The notes: a model not told the origin generated them from the sequence alone. Counted from the first letter of the stretch, positions 8,199 to 16,781 are shown. The stretch: DNA of 64,000 nucleotides from Archaeoglobaceae archaeon (GCA_026985525.1 JALSQI010000076.1:1-64000); one strand, 5' to 3'. Translations and numbers: made by a program.

Positions 8199-8301
8199 CT
8201 TTTGTTCAAGTTTTATCAAATAGAGCGAAGTAGTAGAGTTTATTCATTTTTAACCCCTATTTTCCAAAAGATTTTTAAATCAGATTTTACTTGAACAAAA
8301 G
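8199..8301. promoter_or_regulatory. Candidate operator: 13-bp inverted repeat around the regulator promoter
   Basis: CTTTTGTTCAAGT at 8199-8211 is repeated exactly as its reverse complement ACTTGAACAAAAG at 8289-8301, 77 bases apart. The second copy ends two bases before the ATG of the ribbon-helix-helix gene, and the AT-rich TATA-like TTTTTAAAT lies between the copies at about 8271-8279. This is the layout expected for autorepression by looping or double occupancy. The repeat is seen directly; its use as an operator is inferred. Confidence 0.5.
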
Positions 8302-8302
8302 T

Positions 8303-8830
8303 ATGAAAAATCCCATAAGAGTTACTATAGCTCTCGATGAGGAAAGCAATGAAATATTCAACAAGTTGAGGAGTAGCAGTAGATTTTCCCAAAGCGAAAT
8401 AATAAGAAGAGCTCTCAAATTTTATTACTCTTACCTCGAATTTGAAAAATACGATATGAACAAGCTAAGAATTTACGTAGAAATGCTCAGTGAAGGAGAG
8501 CACATTATACTTGACATGGACCACTTTGTATCCTTTATACACTTCATAGATACTCACCCCGAAAGAGATAAGTTCTTGGAAACTCATAGAGAAATAGCGA
8601 GAAGTCACGCCGAGCAGTTTTCTGGAAAAGATTTGGATTACATTCTCGAACGACTTGAAGCTTGTAATTTCTTTAGAGTAACTAAGTCTGGTAAGGAATA
8701 CACACTCGTTTTAACGAATCATGTAATAAAGGAATTCGTCAAGATTTTCATCGAAGAAGTGCTCAAGAACTTGGGATATAAGTATGAGTTAAAAGAAAAC
8801 TTAACCAAGCTCCGGTTGAAACTGTATTAG
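8303..8830 (+). CDS. Ribbon-helix-helix (CopG-type) transcriptional regulator
   Basis: A 175-residue DNA-binding protein. Residues about 3-45 form a ribbon-helix-helix domain: the strand IRVTIALDEESNEIFNKL and the helix FSQSEIIRRALKFYYSY. The remaining 130 residues form a helical domain of unknown ligand, with LEACNFFRVTKSGKEYTLVL near the C-terminus. The ATG at 8303 is chosen over the in-frame TTG at 8291, which lies inside the inverted repeat. The perfect 13-bp inverted repeat flanking its promoter suggests autoregulation. The regulated genes may include the divergent Cys-rich gene. Confidence 0.8.
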   Translation: MKNPIRVTIALDEESNEIFNKLRSSSRFSQSEIIRRALKFYYSYLEFEKYDMNKLRIYVEMLSEGEHIILDMDHFVSFIHFIDTHPERDKFLETHREIARSHAEQFSGKDLDYILERLEACNFFRVTKSGKEYTLVLTNHVIKEFVKIFIEEVLKNLGYKYELKENLTKLRLKLY

Positions 8831-8835
8831 GACAA

Positions 8836-8845
8836 CTTTTAAATA
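8836..8845 (+). promoter_or_regulatory. Candidate TATA box for tRNA-Lys
   Basis: CTTTTAAATA lies about 25 bases before the 5' end of tRNA-Lys at 8869, the expected archaeal TATA spacing. Confidence 0.5.
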
Positions 8846-8868
8846 ACGAAACATAAGCTTCTTTCAGA

Positions 8869-8942
8869 GGGCCGGTAGCTCAGCCAGGAAGAGCAGCGGA
8901 CTCTTAATCCGCCGGTCGGGGGTTCAAATCCCTCCCGGCCCG
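8869..8942 (+). tRNA. tRNA-Lys (anticodon CTT)
   Basis: A complete cloverleaf can be drawn. The acceptor stem is GGGCCGG pairing with CCGGCCC, with discriminator G at 8942. The anticodon stem GCGGA/TCCGC closes the loop CTCTTAA, giving anticodon CTT for AAG lysine codons. The T loop is TTCAAAT. No CCA is encoded and no intron is present. The btpA start codon follows 15 bases downstream. Confidence 0.96.
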
Positions 8943-8957
8943 CTTTTGAGGGGGAGT

Positions 8958-9704
8958 ATGTTTCCAAGAGTTGTTTGCGTTATACATCTGCCACCTTTAC
9001 CCGGATCCCCTCTTTGCAAAAACGAAGTATGGGAGATATCTGAATTTGCTTTAAAATCTGCAAAAGCAGTAGAAGAGGGCGGGGCAGATGGAATAATCAT
9101 AGAAAATTACGGAGATAAGCCATTTTTAAAAGAAGTTGGTGTCGAAACTGTAGCATCTATGGCTGCAATAGCAAGAGACGTAGTTAGAGAAGTTAACGTT
9201 TCAGTTGGAATAAACGTTCTCAGAAACGACTGTTTTTCTTCGATTGCAATAGCAAAAGCAGTTAAAGCAGATTTTATCAGAGTTAACCAGCTTTATTATT
9301 CATCACTATCTCCGGAAGGTTGGTTAGAGAGTAGAGCGGCGGAATTAATGAGATACAAGGCTTTTTTAAAGTGTGATTCTGCAGTTTTTGCAGATGTAAG
9401 CGTTAAACACGCAAAACACTTCGTTAACGCTGAAGAGTATGCTGAAAACTTTGAGAGAAGCTTAGCTGATGCGGCTATAGTTACAGGTTCTGCAACGGGT
9501 AAAGCTGTAAATTTGAGAGAGCTGAGATTTTTTAAAAACGCACTTTCAAAACCAGTCTATGCTGGAAGTGGAATTACTCCAGAAATAGCTGAGAAGATTA
9601 AAGAAAAAAGACTTGCAGACGGAATTATAGTTGGAACGTACGTAAAGGAGATGGGAGAAATAAGTGTTGAAAGGGTTAAAAAGGTAGTCAAAGCTTTTAA
9701 ATGA
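8958..9704 (+). CDS. BtpA/SgcQ-family TIM-barrel protein
   Basis: A 248-residue member of the BtpA family (COG0434). The N-terminus PRVVCVIHLPPLPGSPLC, the segment GADGIIIENYGDKPF and the C-terminal phosphate-binding strands PVYAGSGITPEIA and LADGIIVGTYVKE are typical. The cyanobacterial namesake affects photosystem I assembly, but archaeal members have no proven activity. A GGGGGAG sequence immediately precedes the ATG at 8958; the in-frame TTG at 8946 is less likely. The gene starts 15 bases after tRNA-Lys. Confidence 0.88.
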   Translation: MFPRVVCVIHLPPLPGSPLCKNEVWEISEFALKSAKAVEEGGADGIIIENYGDKPFLKEVGVETVASMAAIARDVVREVNVSVGINVLRNDCFSSIAIAKAVKADFIRVNQLYYSSLSPEGWLESRAAELMRYKAFLKCDSAVFADVSVKHAKHFVNAEEYAENFERSLADAAIVTGSATGKAVNLRELRFFKNALSKPVYAGSGITPEIAEKIKEKRLADGIIVGTYVKEMGEISVERVKKVVKAFK

Positions 9705-9754
9705 CAAAGAGTTTTAAAAAAGAGTTATAAACAAATACTATTCTGCGAAAAAAG

Positions 9755-10345
9755 ATGATAGGAATCGTCAACTCTCGAGAACTTGAAAAGATATACAAGG
9801 AATTAGAAGTTCTGGAGAAAGCGAGAGAAGAGTTAATAAAACTGTGTAGAGAACTGAGAATTCATTCTACAAAAGCCATTGCAAAAATCCATGCTGGAAA
9901 TTTAGAGGAGGCTGAGGAGCACGTATCTCGTGCAAAGGAGGTACTATCCAAAGTAATTAATTATAAAGAATATCCCTTCTATAGGACTATAAGTGGAGAA
10001 GCTATGCAAGAGTTCGTGGAAAGTGTAATTTTTTTAAGTTACGTTAAGGGTAAAACCGCTCCAGAATTTAGAGAAATTGAATATCCGTCTATCTTAACCG
10101 GTTATGCCGATGCAGTTGGCGAACTAAGAAGGTTGGCTTTAGATATGATGAGAATTGGTGACGTCGAAAAAGCCGAAAGTTGCATAGAAGCAATGGAAGA
10201 AATTTACAATCACCTAATTCAATTCAGCTTTCCCGAAAAACTCGTCCCCAACTTAAGACACAAAGTAGATGTCGCAAGAAACCTGATAGATAGAACTAAG
10301 TCAGACTTGCTCTCTGCTAAGCTACTTAAAGCTATAAAGAGGTGA
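9755..10345 (+). CDS. Archaeal translin-family protein
   Basis: A 196-residue, mostly helical protein of the translin/TRAX family (COG2178). Archaeoglobus fulgidus has a structurally characterised homologue that forms an octameric RNA-binding shell, as C3PO does in eukaryotes. The helix EAMQEFVESVIFLSYV carries spaced glutamates in the place where TRAX has its catalytic acidic residues, and the C-terminal LRHKVDVARNLIDRTKSD fits the family's RKVD-like motif. The ATG at 9755 follows an AT-rich promoter-like stretch. It is overlapped by the ribosome binding site of the LysE gene, so the pair is probably one operon. Nuclease activity is possible but unproven. Confidence 0.85.
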   Translation: MIGIVNSRELEKIYKELEVLEKAREELIKLCRELRIHSTKAIAKIHAGNLEEAEEHVSRAKEVLSKVINYKEYPFYRTISGEAMQEFVESVIFLSYVKGKTAPEFREIEYPSILTGYADAVGELRRLALDMMRIGDVEKAESCIEAMEEIYNHLIQFSFPEKLVPNLRHKVDVARNLIDRTKSDLLSAKLLKAIKR

Positions 10346-10350
10346 CAACG

Positions 10351-10941
10351 ATGGATATCTTAGCATTCGTTTTAATGGTAATTTTCATTTCTCTAAGCGG
10401 AGTTATGGCTCCCGGTCCACTTTTTGCTGCTACCTTAGCTGAAGGTAGAAAAAATCCCTTCTCCGGATTTATAGTTTCTACAGGACATGCAGTTGTTGAA
10501 ATTCCGCTAATTTTGGCTTTGTACGCTTTCGGTTTAACTCTCAACAGCTTGGAAAGAAAGTTTCTTGCAATTGCAGGTGGTATAGTAATGTTGTACCTCG
10601 CTTACTCTGAAGTGAAAGGTAGTGAAAGCGAGTATAAAGGAGGTTCCTTGTTTGCGGGAGCTGCTATGACGGCTTTAAATCCCTACTTTATAATGTGGTG
10701 GCTGACAGTAGGCTTGACATTGATAACCAAGTCCATAGAATTTGGCATATTTGGCTTAATCGTTTTCATATTAGCCCACGAAGTGTGCGATTACGTGTGG
10801 CTTGGGTTTGTTGCGGCTTTTTCTGGAAAAATTGCTAAAGCTGGTAAAAAGCTTCAAGACGTTTTAAGGATAACATCAGCATCCCTTTTGCTCTTCTTTG
10901 GAGCAGTTTTTCTCTACGCAGGATTAGTAGGAAAAATTTAA
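10351..10941 (+). CDS. LysE/RhtB-type small-molecule exporter
   Basis: A 196-residue membrane protein with about six transmembrane segments. The N-terminal segment FISLSGVMAPGPLFAATLAE contains the PGP signature of LysE-family amino-acid exporters, and SGFIVSTGHAVVEIPLIL follows as in the family. The ATG at 10351 is five bases after GAGGTGA, which overlaps the translin stop codon. The transported compound cannot be inferred from the sequence. Confidence 0.8.
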   Translation: MDILAFVLMVIFISLSGVMAPGPLFAATLAEGRKNPFSGFIVSTGHAVVEIPLILALYAFGLTLNSLERKFLAIAGGIVMLYLAYSEVKGSESEYKGGSLFAGAAMTALNPYFIMWWLTVGLTLITKSIEFGIFGLIVFILAHEVCDYVWLGFVAAFSGKIAKAGKKLQDVLRITSASLLLFFGAVFLYAGLVGKI

Positions 10942-10993
10942 ATATTTTTTAAACTTAAGTTTAGTTTTCAATATAATTAATCTTTATTAATAA

Positions 10994-11656
10994 CTACTTC
11001 AATCCAACCAGCTCTTCAAGAGCAGTTTTTCTGTCCTTTGCTTTAACTATACCACTTGCAAGTAGAACACCTTCAGCTCCAAGGTCGAGAGCCGCAACGT
11101 AATCTTCGTGGCAAGTTATTCCAGCGCCGCATAGAACTTTAACATTCCTGTTAACTTCTTTTGCCGCTTTTACAGAGTTCTCAACTATTTCCGGCTCTGC
11201 TTTGGAAACAGGAATCCCAGTACCGATTAGCTCTGGTGGCTCCACAGCAACGTAATTGGGGTTCAATGCAGAAGCAGCTGCCGTAGTTGGAACGTTGTTC
11301 GTACAAACGATAGACGTCAAACCTAAACTCCTCAACTTTGATACGATGAATTCTATGTCTGCTAACTTTAACCTTCTCTCACTGTGATTTATTAAACTAC
11401 CTTTTGCACCTTTCTCTTTTATCATTTCTGCATTTATTCTTCCCGTATGAGATCCAAAATCCACAGCATCTACGTGCTGAGCGAATACGTCTATTGACAC
11501 TTCTTTTACTATTTCAGCCAAGTCGAGCGAGTTAACTGCTATAGCTATGTATTCATCACTCCTGCTCGCAACATCATCAGCGATTTTCGCAAGCTCCATT
11601 GCGAGTTTTCCACTTCCTTCTCTGTAGGCTTTAAAATTAATGACGACAACACCCAT
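10994..11656 (-). CDS. tpiA: Triosephosphate isomerase (archaeal type)
   Basis: Interconverts dihydroxyacetone phosphate and glyceraldehyde 3-phosphate in central carbon metabolism. The 220-residue length is that of the short archaeal, tetrameric enzymes. Catalytic elements are seen in order: VVINFKAYREG (Asn and Lys near the N-terminus), LINHSERR with the catalytic His, VAVEPPELIGTG with the catalytic Glu, and the phosphate-binding CGAGI and GVLLASGIV. I start it at the ATG at 11656; an in-frame TTG at 11674 adds six residues. It is the last gene of a long minus-strand run. Confidence 0.96.
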   Translation of the reverse strand: MGVVVINFKAYREGSGKLAMELAKIADDVASRSDEYIAIAVNSLDLAEIVKEVSIDVFAQHVDAVDFGSHTGRINAEMIKEKGAKGSLINHSERRLKLADIEFIVSKLRSLGLTSIVCTNNVPTTAAASALNPNYVAVEPPELIGTGIPVSKAEPEIVENSVKAAKEVNRNVKVLCGAGITCHEDYVAALDLGAEGVLLASGIVKAKDRKTALEELVGLK

Positions 11657-11680
11657 AGTAGATATAGGATTCAAACGTTT

Positions 11681-12526
11681 TTAACGCTTGCGTAGTAAAT
11701 GCTGTCCGTCGCAACTTTTGGCTTTAAAAGCAATTCCTTCTCTGCAAAACGCACACTTCAAACCAAGATTTTTGCAAAACTCCTCAACTCTCCTCAGAAT
11801 TTTTATTCTAACGTGCTTTGGCAAGTAATAACTACCGATTCTACTACCTTTTTCGAAGTATAGCTCCCTATAAACTTCTCTCAACTTAGGGAATGCATCA
11901 CAAATTCTTTTGAATGAATCGTTTTTCAACTTTAGCGTAGATGTTACGACGTGGTCAACAAAACTACAGTGATTTAAAATTCTCTCAACTTCTCCTTCGT
12001 TGATAAAAGGTAAAATTGGATCCAACCTCAAAATTACGGGTATTCCCGAATCTTTTAATTTTTTTAGAGCTTCAATTCTTTTTTCTGGTTCGGGGGCGTT
12101 TGGCTCTAAAACTCTGGCGAATTTAAAGCTCGTAACAGTAATAGCAACACAGCAGTTCATTTCTGAAAGAATGCGTATGTCCCTTTCAACGATGTTACTC
12201 TTCGTAACTATCATGAGTTTTGCTCCGTATTCTTTCATTAGTTCTATACATCTCTTTGTTATTTCCTCCTTTTTTTCGATTGCTGGATATGGGTCTGAGC
12301 TGTTTGACATAGAAATTGGTAAATTTAAGTCTATTTTTCTCAAATCTTTCTCCAATCTCACGAGAAGTCTTTCTTTTTTTCTGAGTTCTCTAAACTTGGG
12401 AATGTATGTCGCGTAGCAGTAAATGCAATCGTGAGAACAACCCGTGTAAGGGTTAAACGAGTACTTTGGCATACAAGTGCAAAGCTTGGACTTCCAAGGG
12501 TCAAAAGGTCTAATTACGTCACTCAT
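11681..12526 (-). CDS. SplB-like radical SAM protein (COG1533)
   Basis: A 281-residue radical SAM protein distantly related to spore photoproduct lyase. The cluster motif GCSHDCIYCYA (C-x3-C-x2-C) is near residue 35, followed by NSSDPYPAIEKKEEITK and KLMIVTKSNIVERDI, both characteristic of this COG. The C-terminus CAFCREGIAFKAKSC has three more cysteines. Its start overlaps the end of the DUF84 gene by 8 bases. Archaeal members have no established substrate, so DNA repair should not be assumed. Confidence 0.85.
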   Translation of the reverse strand: MSDVIRPFDPWKSKLCTCMPKYSFNPYTGCSHDCIYCYATYIPKFRELRKKERLLVRLEKDLRKIDLNLPISMSNSSDPYPAIEKKEEITKRCIELMKEYGAKLMIVTKSNIVERDIRILSEMNCCVAITVTSFKFARVLEPNAPEPEKRIEALKKLKDSGIPVILRLDPILPFINEGEVERILNHCSFVDHVVTSTLKLKNDSFKRICDAFPKLREVYRELYFEKGSRIGSYYLPKHVRIKILRRVEEFCKNLGLKCAFCREGIAFKAKSCDGQHLLRKR

Positions 12527-13049
12527 TAAAGTACAGCTTTCTGTTAACGAAGGGAATTAACGCCATTACTACTGCGATTTCTGTTAGTTCAGCTCTCGTT
12601 ATAGCATTCTTGCTTAGATATCCAATTGCACCCTGTTTTTTACCCAACCCTTCTATGCCCGTTACAGTCTCCATTACTTTTCCCACTTCGCTTCCTCCCA
12701 AAACTGCTCTAAGGACTTTTTCTGGATATTCAAATCCCGGTCCGTAGCCTATGCAAACTCTATCTCCATCGTAAACAGCAGCAACTTGGATGTCCAAGTA
12801 ACCAGTATATGCAAAATTACACCTGAAAAGTCCTGCTTCAACGCCTACTCCAAAATCACATTTTCTGCATTTATAAGCATTAACAGCTCTGTTTATGGCA
12901 CCTCTTATAGTTTCAGTATCAAATGGCTGATTTGAAACCCCAGAATTTACTTCAACTCCTTCAACTTCAACGTCTTTAAAGAACTTTGAAAAAGCTTTTT
13001 CGACTCCTTTTATTTTAGCTGGATTCTTCGAACCCACTGCTACTTTCAA
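12519..13049 (-). CDS. DUF84/YjjX-type inosine/xanthosine triphosphatase
   Basis: House-cleaning NTPase that hydrolyses non-canonical nucleotides such as ITP and XTP. The 176-residue protein begins LKVAVGSKNPAKIKGVEKAF, the family signature, and has PFDTETIRGAINRA and FGVGVEAGLF in order. Three non-ATG starts are possible (GTG 13058, TTG 13055, TTG 13049). GGAGG at 13059-13063 gives the best spacing, about 9 bases, to the TTG at 13049. It overlaps coaD by about 35 bases, showing tight coupling. Confidence 0.9.
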   Translation of the reverse strand: MKVAVGSKNPAKIKGVEKAFSKFFKDVEVEGVEVNSGVSNQPFDTETIRGAINRAVNAYKCRKCDFGVGVEAGLFRCNFAYTGYLDIQVAAVYDGDRVCIGYGPGFEYPEKVLRAVLGGSEVGKVMETVTGIEGLGKKQGAIGYLSKNAITRAELTEIAVVMALIPFVNRKLYFNE

Positions 13050-13515
13050 CTTCAACACCTCCTATTATTTCGCCGTACCTATTAACTTCTCCTTTCTTTA
13101 TTCTCGTTGCCGACAACGGCTTTCCGTCATCTGCGAAAAACCAGTCAACTACGACTATTTTTATCTCCTTTTTTCCAGCTTTTTTTCTAACTTCGTTTAT
13201 TTTTCTCGCAACTTTTTCAGTTTCTGGAGATACAACTATGTAGTCGTAATCCTCCTCTATAGCCTTACCAAAAGCATCTTCTATTTTTTCTACTACTGGT
13301 TGAAAACCGTATTTTTTTAAGAAGTATCTCTTTAAGTTTTCTACTCTAATTCTATAAGGCATTACAGTCCTAAACCTCCTTCTCGCCATTTCGTCGCTAG
13401 TAACACCTATTACTACATTCCTCCCAGCGAGCTCTACTGCTTTTTCTATCAACTTTTTATGCCCTGCGTGTAAAGGATCAAAAGTCCCTCCAAGAGCAGC
13501 TTTCATAACTTTCAT
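13015..13515 (-). CDS. coaD: Phosphopantetheine adenylyltransferase (archaeal CoaD)
   Basis: Transfers AMP from ATP to 4'-phosphopantetheine in coenzyme A synthesis. The 166-residue protein has the nucleotidyltransferase motif GGTFDPLHAGHKKL (with HAGH) near residue 9, RTVMPYRIRVENLKRY, and the C-terminal LSATRIKKGEV that replaces the ISSTxI motif. An alternative ATG at 13506 (MKAALGG) would shorten it by three residues. It overlaps the downstream DUF84 gene. Confidence 0.93.
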   Translation of the reverse strand: MKVMKAALGGTFDPLHAGHKKLIEKAVELAGRNVVIGVTSDEMARRRFRTVMPYRIRVENLKRYFLKKYGFQPVVEKIEDAFGKAIEEDYDYIVVSPETEKVARKINEVRKKAGKKEIKIVVVDWFFADDGKPLSATRIKKGEVNRYGEIIGGVEVESSSGFEESS

Positions 13516-13520
13516 AACTC

Positions 13521-13835
13521 TTACTTGAAGATAGCTGAGTATATTTGATTTGTTACGTGTATTCCATTCATTTCAAGCAGGAAGTTCAAAACAGCTCCTA
13601 TTATTGCTCCTACTAGTAAAGACGCTATTGCTCTCAGCTTAAAAACGAAAACTACTATTGCTATTAAAAGTAAAATCGTCGTAGTTAAGTTAAGCTGAGT
13701 GATCTTTGCACTCATCGCTTGCTTAGCAGCTTCACCTATGGTCGAGCCAAGTAAGTTGAATATCGTAGCGACACCGCTAACTCCAAAAAGAAAGCCTATA
13801 ACAAAACCCGCTGCAGTGAGAACTTTGTCAGTCAT
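13521..13835 (-). CDS. Small membrane protein of unknown function
   Basis: A 104-residue protein with three likely membrane segments (residues about 5-30, 52-70 and 72-92). I find no recognisable family motif. It lies between livF (37 bases upstream) and coaD (5 bases downstream) and is transcribed with them. Although it follows ABC transporter genes it is far too short to replace LivH or LivM. Confidence 0.6.
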   Translation of the reverse strand: MTDKVLTAAGFVIGFLFGVSGVATIFNLLGSTIGEAAKQAMSAKITQLNLTTTILLLIAIVVFVFKLRAIASLLVGAIIGAVLNFLLEMNGIHVTNQIYSAIFK

Positions 13836-13872
13836 ACTGCAATATTGATAAAAAACAATAATAAAACTTGTG

Positions 13873-14592
13873 TTACTCTCCCAAACCTATGCAGTATTTC
13901 TCGAACTTCTCATGGTTAAGCAAATCTTCTGCCGAACCTTCGAAAATTACTTTTCCGCCTATGAGCATGTAAGCTCTATCGCTGATTTCCAGAGCTTTTT
14001 TGACGTTCTGTTCGACTAACAGTATTGTTAGGCCAAATTTCTTTCTAAGCTCTATTATCTTAGAAAAAATAGTCTCAGCAAACTTTGGAGAAAGTTGGGC
14101 TGTAGGTTCGTCGAGCATTAGAAGCTTAGACTTTCTTACGAGAGCTGTAGCTATCGCTAAAAACTGCCTTTCTCCACCGCTTAAATGTCCCGCTTTTCTT
14201 TTCATGTGCTTTTTTAACTCTGGAAAAACTTCAAGTGCTATTTTTATTCTCTCTTCAACTTCATCTTTGTCGAGAGTATAACCAGCAATTTTTAGGTTTT
14301 CTTCCACGCTTAGGTTTACGAATACGTTGTCAGTTTGAGGTAAATAAGCTATGCCGAGTTTTGTTTTTTCGTGTGGTGGCACATTTGTAACGTCTTTTTC
14401 ATCGTACAGAATTTTCCCAGAGTAAATTGTAGAGAGACCAAAAATTGTTTTCAAAAAAGTTGACTTTCCACTGCCATTAGGCCCAACAATTGTAGTTATC
14501 TGGTTGTCGTAAACCTTTGCACTGACGTCAAACAGTATGTGCAGTTTTCCATAACCAGCGTTTACGTTCTCAACTTTCAAAATCTCCTTCAT
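13873..14592 (-). CDS. livF: Branched-chain amino acid ABC transporter ATPase LivF
   Basis: Second ATPase subunit of a LIV-type importer, 239 residues. It has Walker [13 protein letters not shown], the Q-loop region with YLPQTDNVF, signature [15 protein letters not shown], Walker [14 protein letters not shown] and the switch histidine position occupied by VEQNVKKAL as usual for LivF. The gene starts one base after livG ends. The specificity is inferred from the binding protein upstream; LIV-family systems also import urea, amides and aromatic compounds. Confidence 0.9.
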   Translation of the reverse strand: MKEILKVENVNAGYGKLHILFDVSAKVYDNQITTIVGPNGSGKSTFLKTIFGLSTIYSGKILYDEKDVTNVPPHEKTKLGIAYLPQTDNVFVNLSVEENLKIAGYTLDKDEVEERIKIALEVFPELKKHMKRKAGHLSGGERQFLAIATALVRKSKLLMLDEPTAQLSPKFAETIFSKIIELRKKFGLTILLVEQNVKKALEISDRAYMLIGGKVIFEGSAEDLLNHEKFEKYCIGLGE

Positions 14593-15348
14593 CTAACCTC
14601 CTCCTATGTAAACTTCGACGACGTGTGGATTGTTGATAACTTCCTCTTCACTACCCTCTGCTATCACTTTCCCACTCGCCATAGCGTATATGTAGTCCAC
14701 GTACTTCAGAGCTATATCCAATCTATGTTCAACTATTAAGAAAGTAATTCCCCTATTTTTCAATTCATTAACTTTTTTCAGTATGTCATGGGCTAAAGCT
14801 GGTGCAACTCCTGCAATAGGCTCGTCCATTATTATGAGCTTTGGTTCCGTCATTAACGCTCTTCCTACTTCAAGCAACTTTAGCTGACCACCGCTTAGCT
14901 TGTAAGATTCTTCGTGCCACAAGTGGTCTATTTTGAGAAATTCAAGAACCTTGAATGCTCTCTCTACCAATTCTTCTTCGAATTCCATCCACTTTTTGTA
15001 GTTTAAAGCTGATATAACACCTTCTCCAACGTGTTTTCTCGCTATAAGTAAGTTCTCCAGCACTGTTAGCTTTTTGAGTGGCTGAGGAGTTTGAAAAGTT
15101 CTGACTATCCCCAAGTCGTAAATCTGATAAGGTAGCATCCTTGTTATATCTCTTCCCTCAAATATTACCTGCCCCGACGTCGCTGGATAAAAGCCAGTTA
15201 TAACATTTATCAGCGTTGACTTTCCACTGCCGTTAGGCCCTATGATTAGAGTTACTGAATTTCTCTCTACCTTTATATTTACTCCATCGAGTACTAATAC
15301 GTCTCCAAAAAATTTAACAAGGTTACGAGTTTCAAGAATTACGCTCAT
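14593..15348 (-). CDS. livG: Branched-chain amino acid ABC transporter ATPase LivG
   Basis: First ATPase subunit of the LIV-type importer, 251 residues. Motifs in order are Walker [15 protein letters not shown], the Q-loop stretch GIVRTFQTPQPL, signature LSGGQLKLLEVGRAL, Walker B LIIMDEPIAGVAP and the C-terminal VEHRLDIALKYVD. The LivG-type RTFQ is clearly present. Start and stop abut the neighbouring genes, so it is the middle gene of livK-livG-livF. The permease genes that normally sit in this operon are missing here. Confidence 0.92.
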   Translation of the reverse strand: MSVILETRNLVKFFGDVLVLDGVNIKVERNSVTLIIGPNGSGKSTLINVITGFYPATSGQVIFEGRDITRMLPYQIYDLGIVRTFQTPQPLKKLTVLENLLIARKHVGEGVISALNYKKWMEFEEELVERAFKVLEFLKIDHLWHEESYKLSGGQLKLLEVGRALMTEPKLIIMDEPIAGVAPALAHDILKKVNELKNRGITFLIVEHRLDIALKYVDYIYAMASGKVIAEGSEEEVINNPHVVEVYIGGG

Positions 15349-16746
15349 TCAGTGCCTCCTCTTGAGCAGTACTGCTGCAATTGCTATTATTGCTACAATA
15401 ACTTCGAAGCCCGGACTCTTCTTTGAAACCGCAGTTGTAGTAGCTGTAGCTGTTGGCGTTGTTGTTGTTATAACTGGTGGACTTGGCTTGTGGTACCAAA
15501 CTACCGTATCGTTCTTGTAGAACCACTTTCCAGCCATATCCCACTTGTCAGCCTTAGTTACGTAGTATATACCATAATTACCGCTCGCTCTGTCATTCCA
15601 TTTGTTTAGTTCTATGAATCCAGTTACTGGTGTAACCCCGTAAACACCTTTGCTGTAGTTCAGCGTTACTTTTGGAATAATCTCAGCCATTAGGGTTGCG
15701 TTGTACTTTCCGTGGTTCATCTTCATAACCTGAACATAGCTAAGGCATAACACCCACGCAGCATCGTATGCGTTGAGAGCGTACTGGTAAGGAGTGTGGT
15801 TGTAACCCATCTTCTTGTACTCCTCAGCAAGCTTTTTGAATGAGGGACCTCTTGCTTCGAACAGCGTTGAGTAAAGTCCAACGTTCTCTATTACCGGCTT
15901 CTTTGCAGCTGCCTTTATCACCTGTGAGCTCTTAGCACAACCATCACAGCCAAACCACGTTACTTTGAACAATATCGAGTTATCTGGTATCTGAGATAGC
16001 ATATCAGCTACTTCCTCGTAGCTGAAAGCAATAACTCCTACGTGAGTGTTTCCGTACTGCTTAACCAATTGGTTGACATCGTTTGCCATTCTCTGTATAT
16101 ACGAGCTAAAGTCTGCTGTGTTCTGGTCGTACGGTATGACGTCTTTTATGACTATCCCTTCCTTTTCAAGTTTCGGCTTTATGCACTGGTATAACCCCTT
16201 ACCCCAAGCGTTTGCTACGTACGTTATAACTACCGCCTTTATTCCAGCACTCTTTAGCTCTCTTGCTATTGCTTTTGTCTGGAAATCATCAGTGGCAACG
16301 AACCTGAATATGAACTTCTTGTCACTCGGCTTTGTGCACCCTATAAGTGGAGGTATTGCAGTAGAAGATGGAGATATTATTATTATTTGGTTCTGAGTTA
16401 CGTAGTTCCTTATGTTTGCAACTTCTCCACTACCCATGGGGCCTATTATAAGCTTTATTCCTCTTGAATTCAACATCTGAACTTTTTGAAGTGCTATTGT
16501 CGGGTTTACTTGCGTATCTTCGAAGTCAAAGCTTACAACATAAGGTTCGTTATGCGCTTTGAAGTAATTGTCTATGTCTTTCTGGGCAATAGTTAAAGCG
16601 TCCTTGATGTCATGCCCGTAAGTAGATAAGGGGCCAGAGAGGTCACAGAGAACTCCTATTTTTATAGTCTTTACTTCCTGTGCGTTTACTGCCGGCACTG
16701 CGAGTAAAAGCAACAATACTGGCAACAAAACTTTCCACTTACTCAA
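15349..16746 (-). CDS. LIV-type ABC transporter substrate-binding protein with PGF-CTERM tail
   Basis: Extracytoplasmic binding protein of the Leu/Ile/Val-binding type 1 family, about 465 residues. An N-terminal signal peptide (LLPVLLLLLAVPAVNA) is followed by IKIGVLCDLSGPLSTYG, the typical first strand, and IIGPMGSGEVANI. The C-terminus is a Thr-rich linker, then SPGF, a hydrophobic helix and LLKRRH: a PGF-CTERM sorting signal for archaeosortase. I choose the TTG at 16746 because GGAGG lies eight bases upstream, whereas the GTG at 16755 overlaps it. The ligand could be branched-chain amino acids or another small molecule. Confidence 0.88.
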   Translation of the reverse strand: MSKWKVLLPVLLLLLAVPAVNAQEVKTIKIGVLCDLSGPLSTYGHDIKDALTIAQKDIDNYFKAHNEPYVVSFDFEDTQVNPTIALQKVQMLNSRGIKLIIGPMGSGEVANIRNYVTQNQIIIISPSSTAIPPLIGCTKPSDKKFIFRFVATDDFQTKAIARELKSAGIKAVVITYVANAWGKGLYQCIKPKLEKEGIVIKDVIPYDQNTADFSSYIQRMANDVNQLVKQYGNTHVGVIAFSYEEVADMLSQIPDNSILFKVTWFGCDGCAKSSQVIKAAAKKPVIENVGLYSTLFEARGPSFKKLAEEYKKMGYNHTPYQYALNAYDAAWVLCLSYVQVMKMNHGKYNATLMAEIIPKVTLNYSKGVYGVTPVTGFIELNKWNDRASGNYGIYYVTKADKWDMAGKWFYKNDTVVWYHKPSPPVITTTTPTATATTTAVSKKSPGFEVIVAIIAIAAVLLKRRH

Positions 16747-16781
16747 ACATCTCACCTCCTATTGCTGTTTGCTACCAAATA

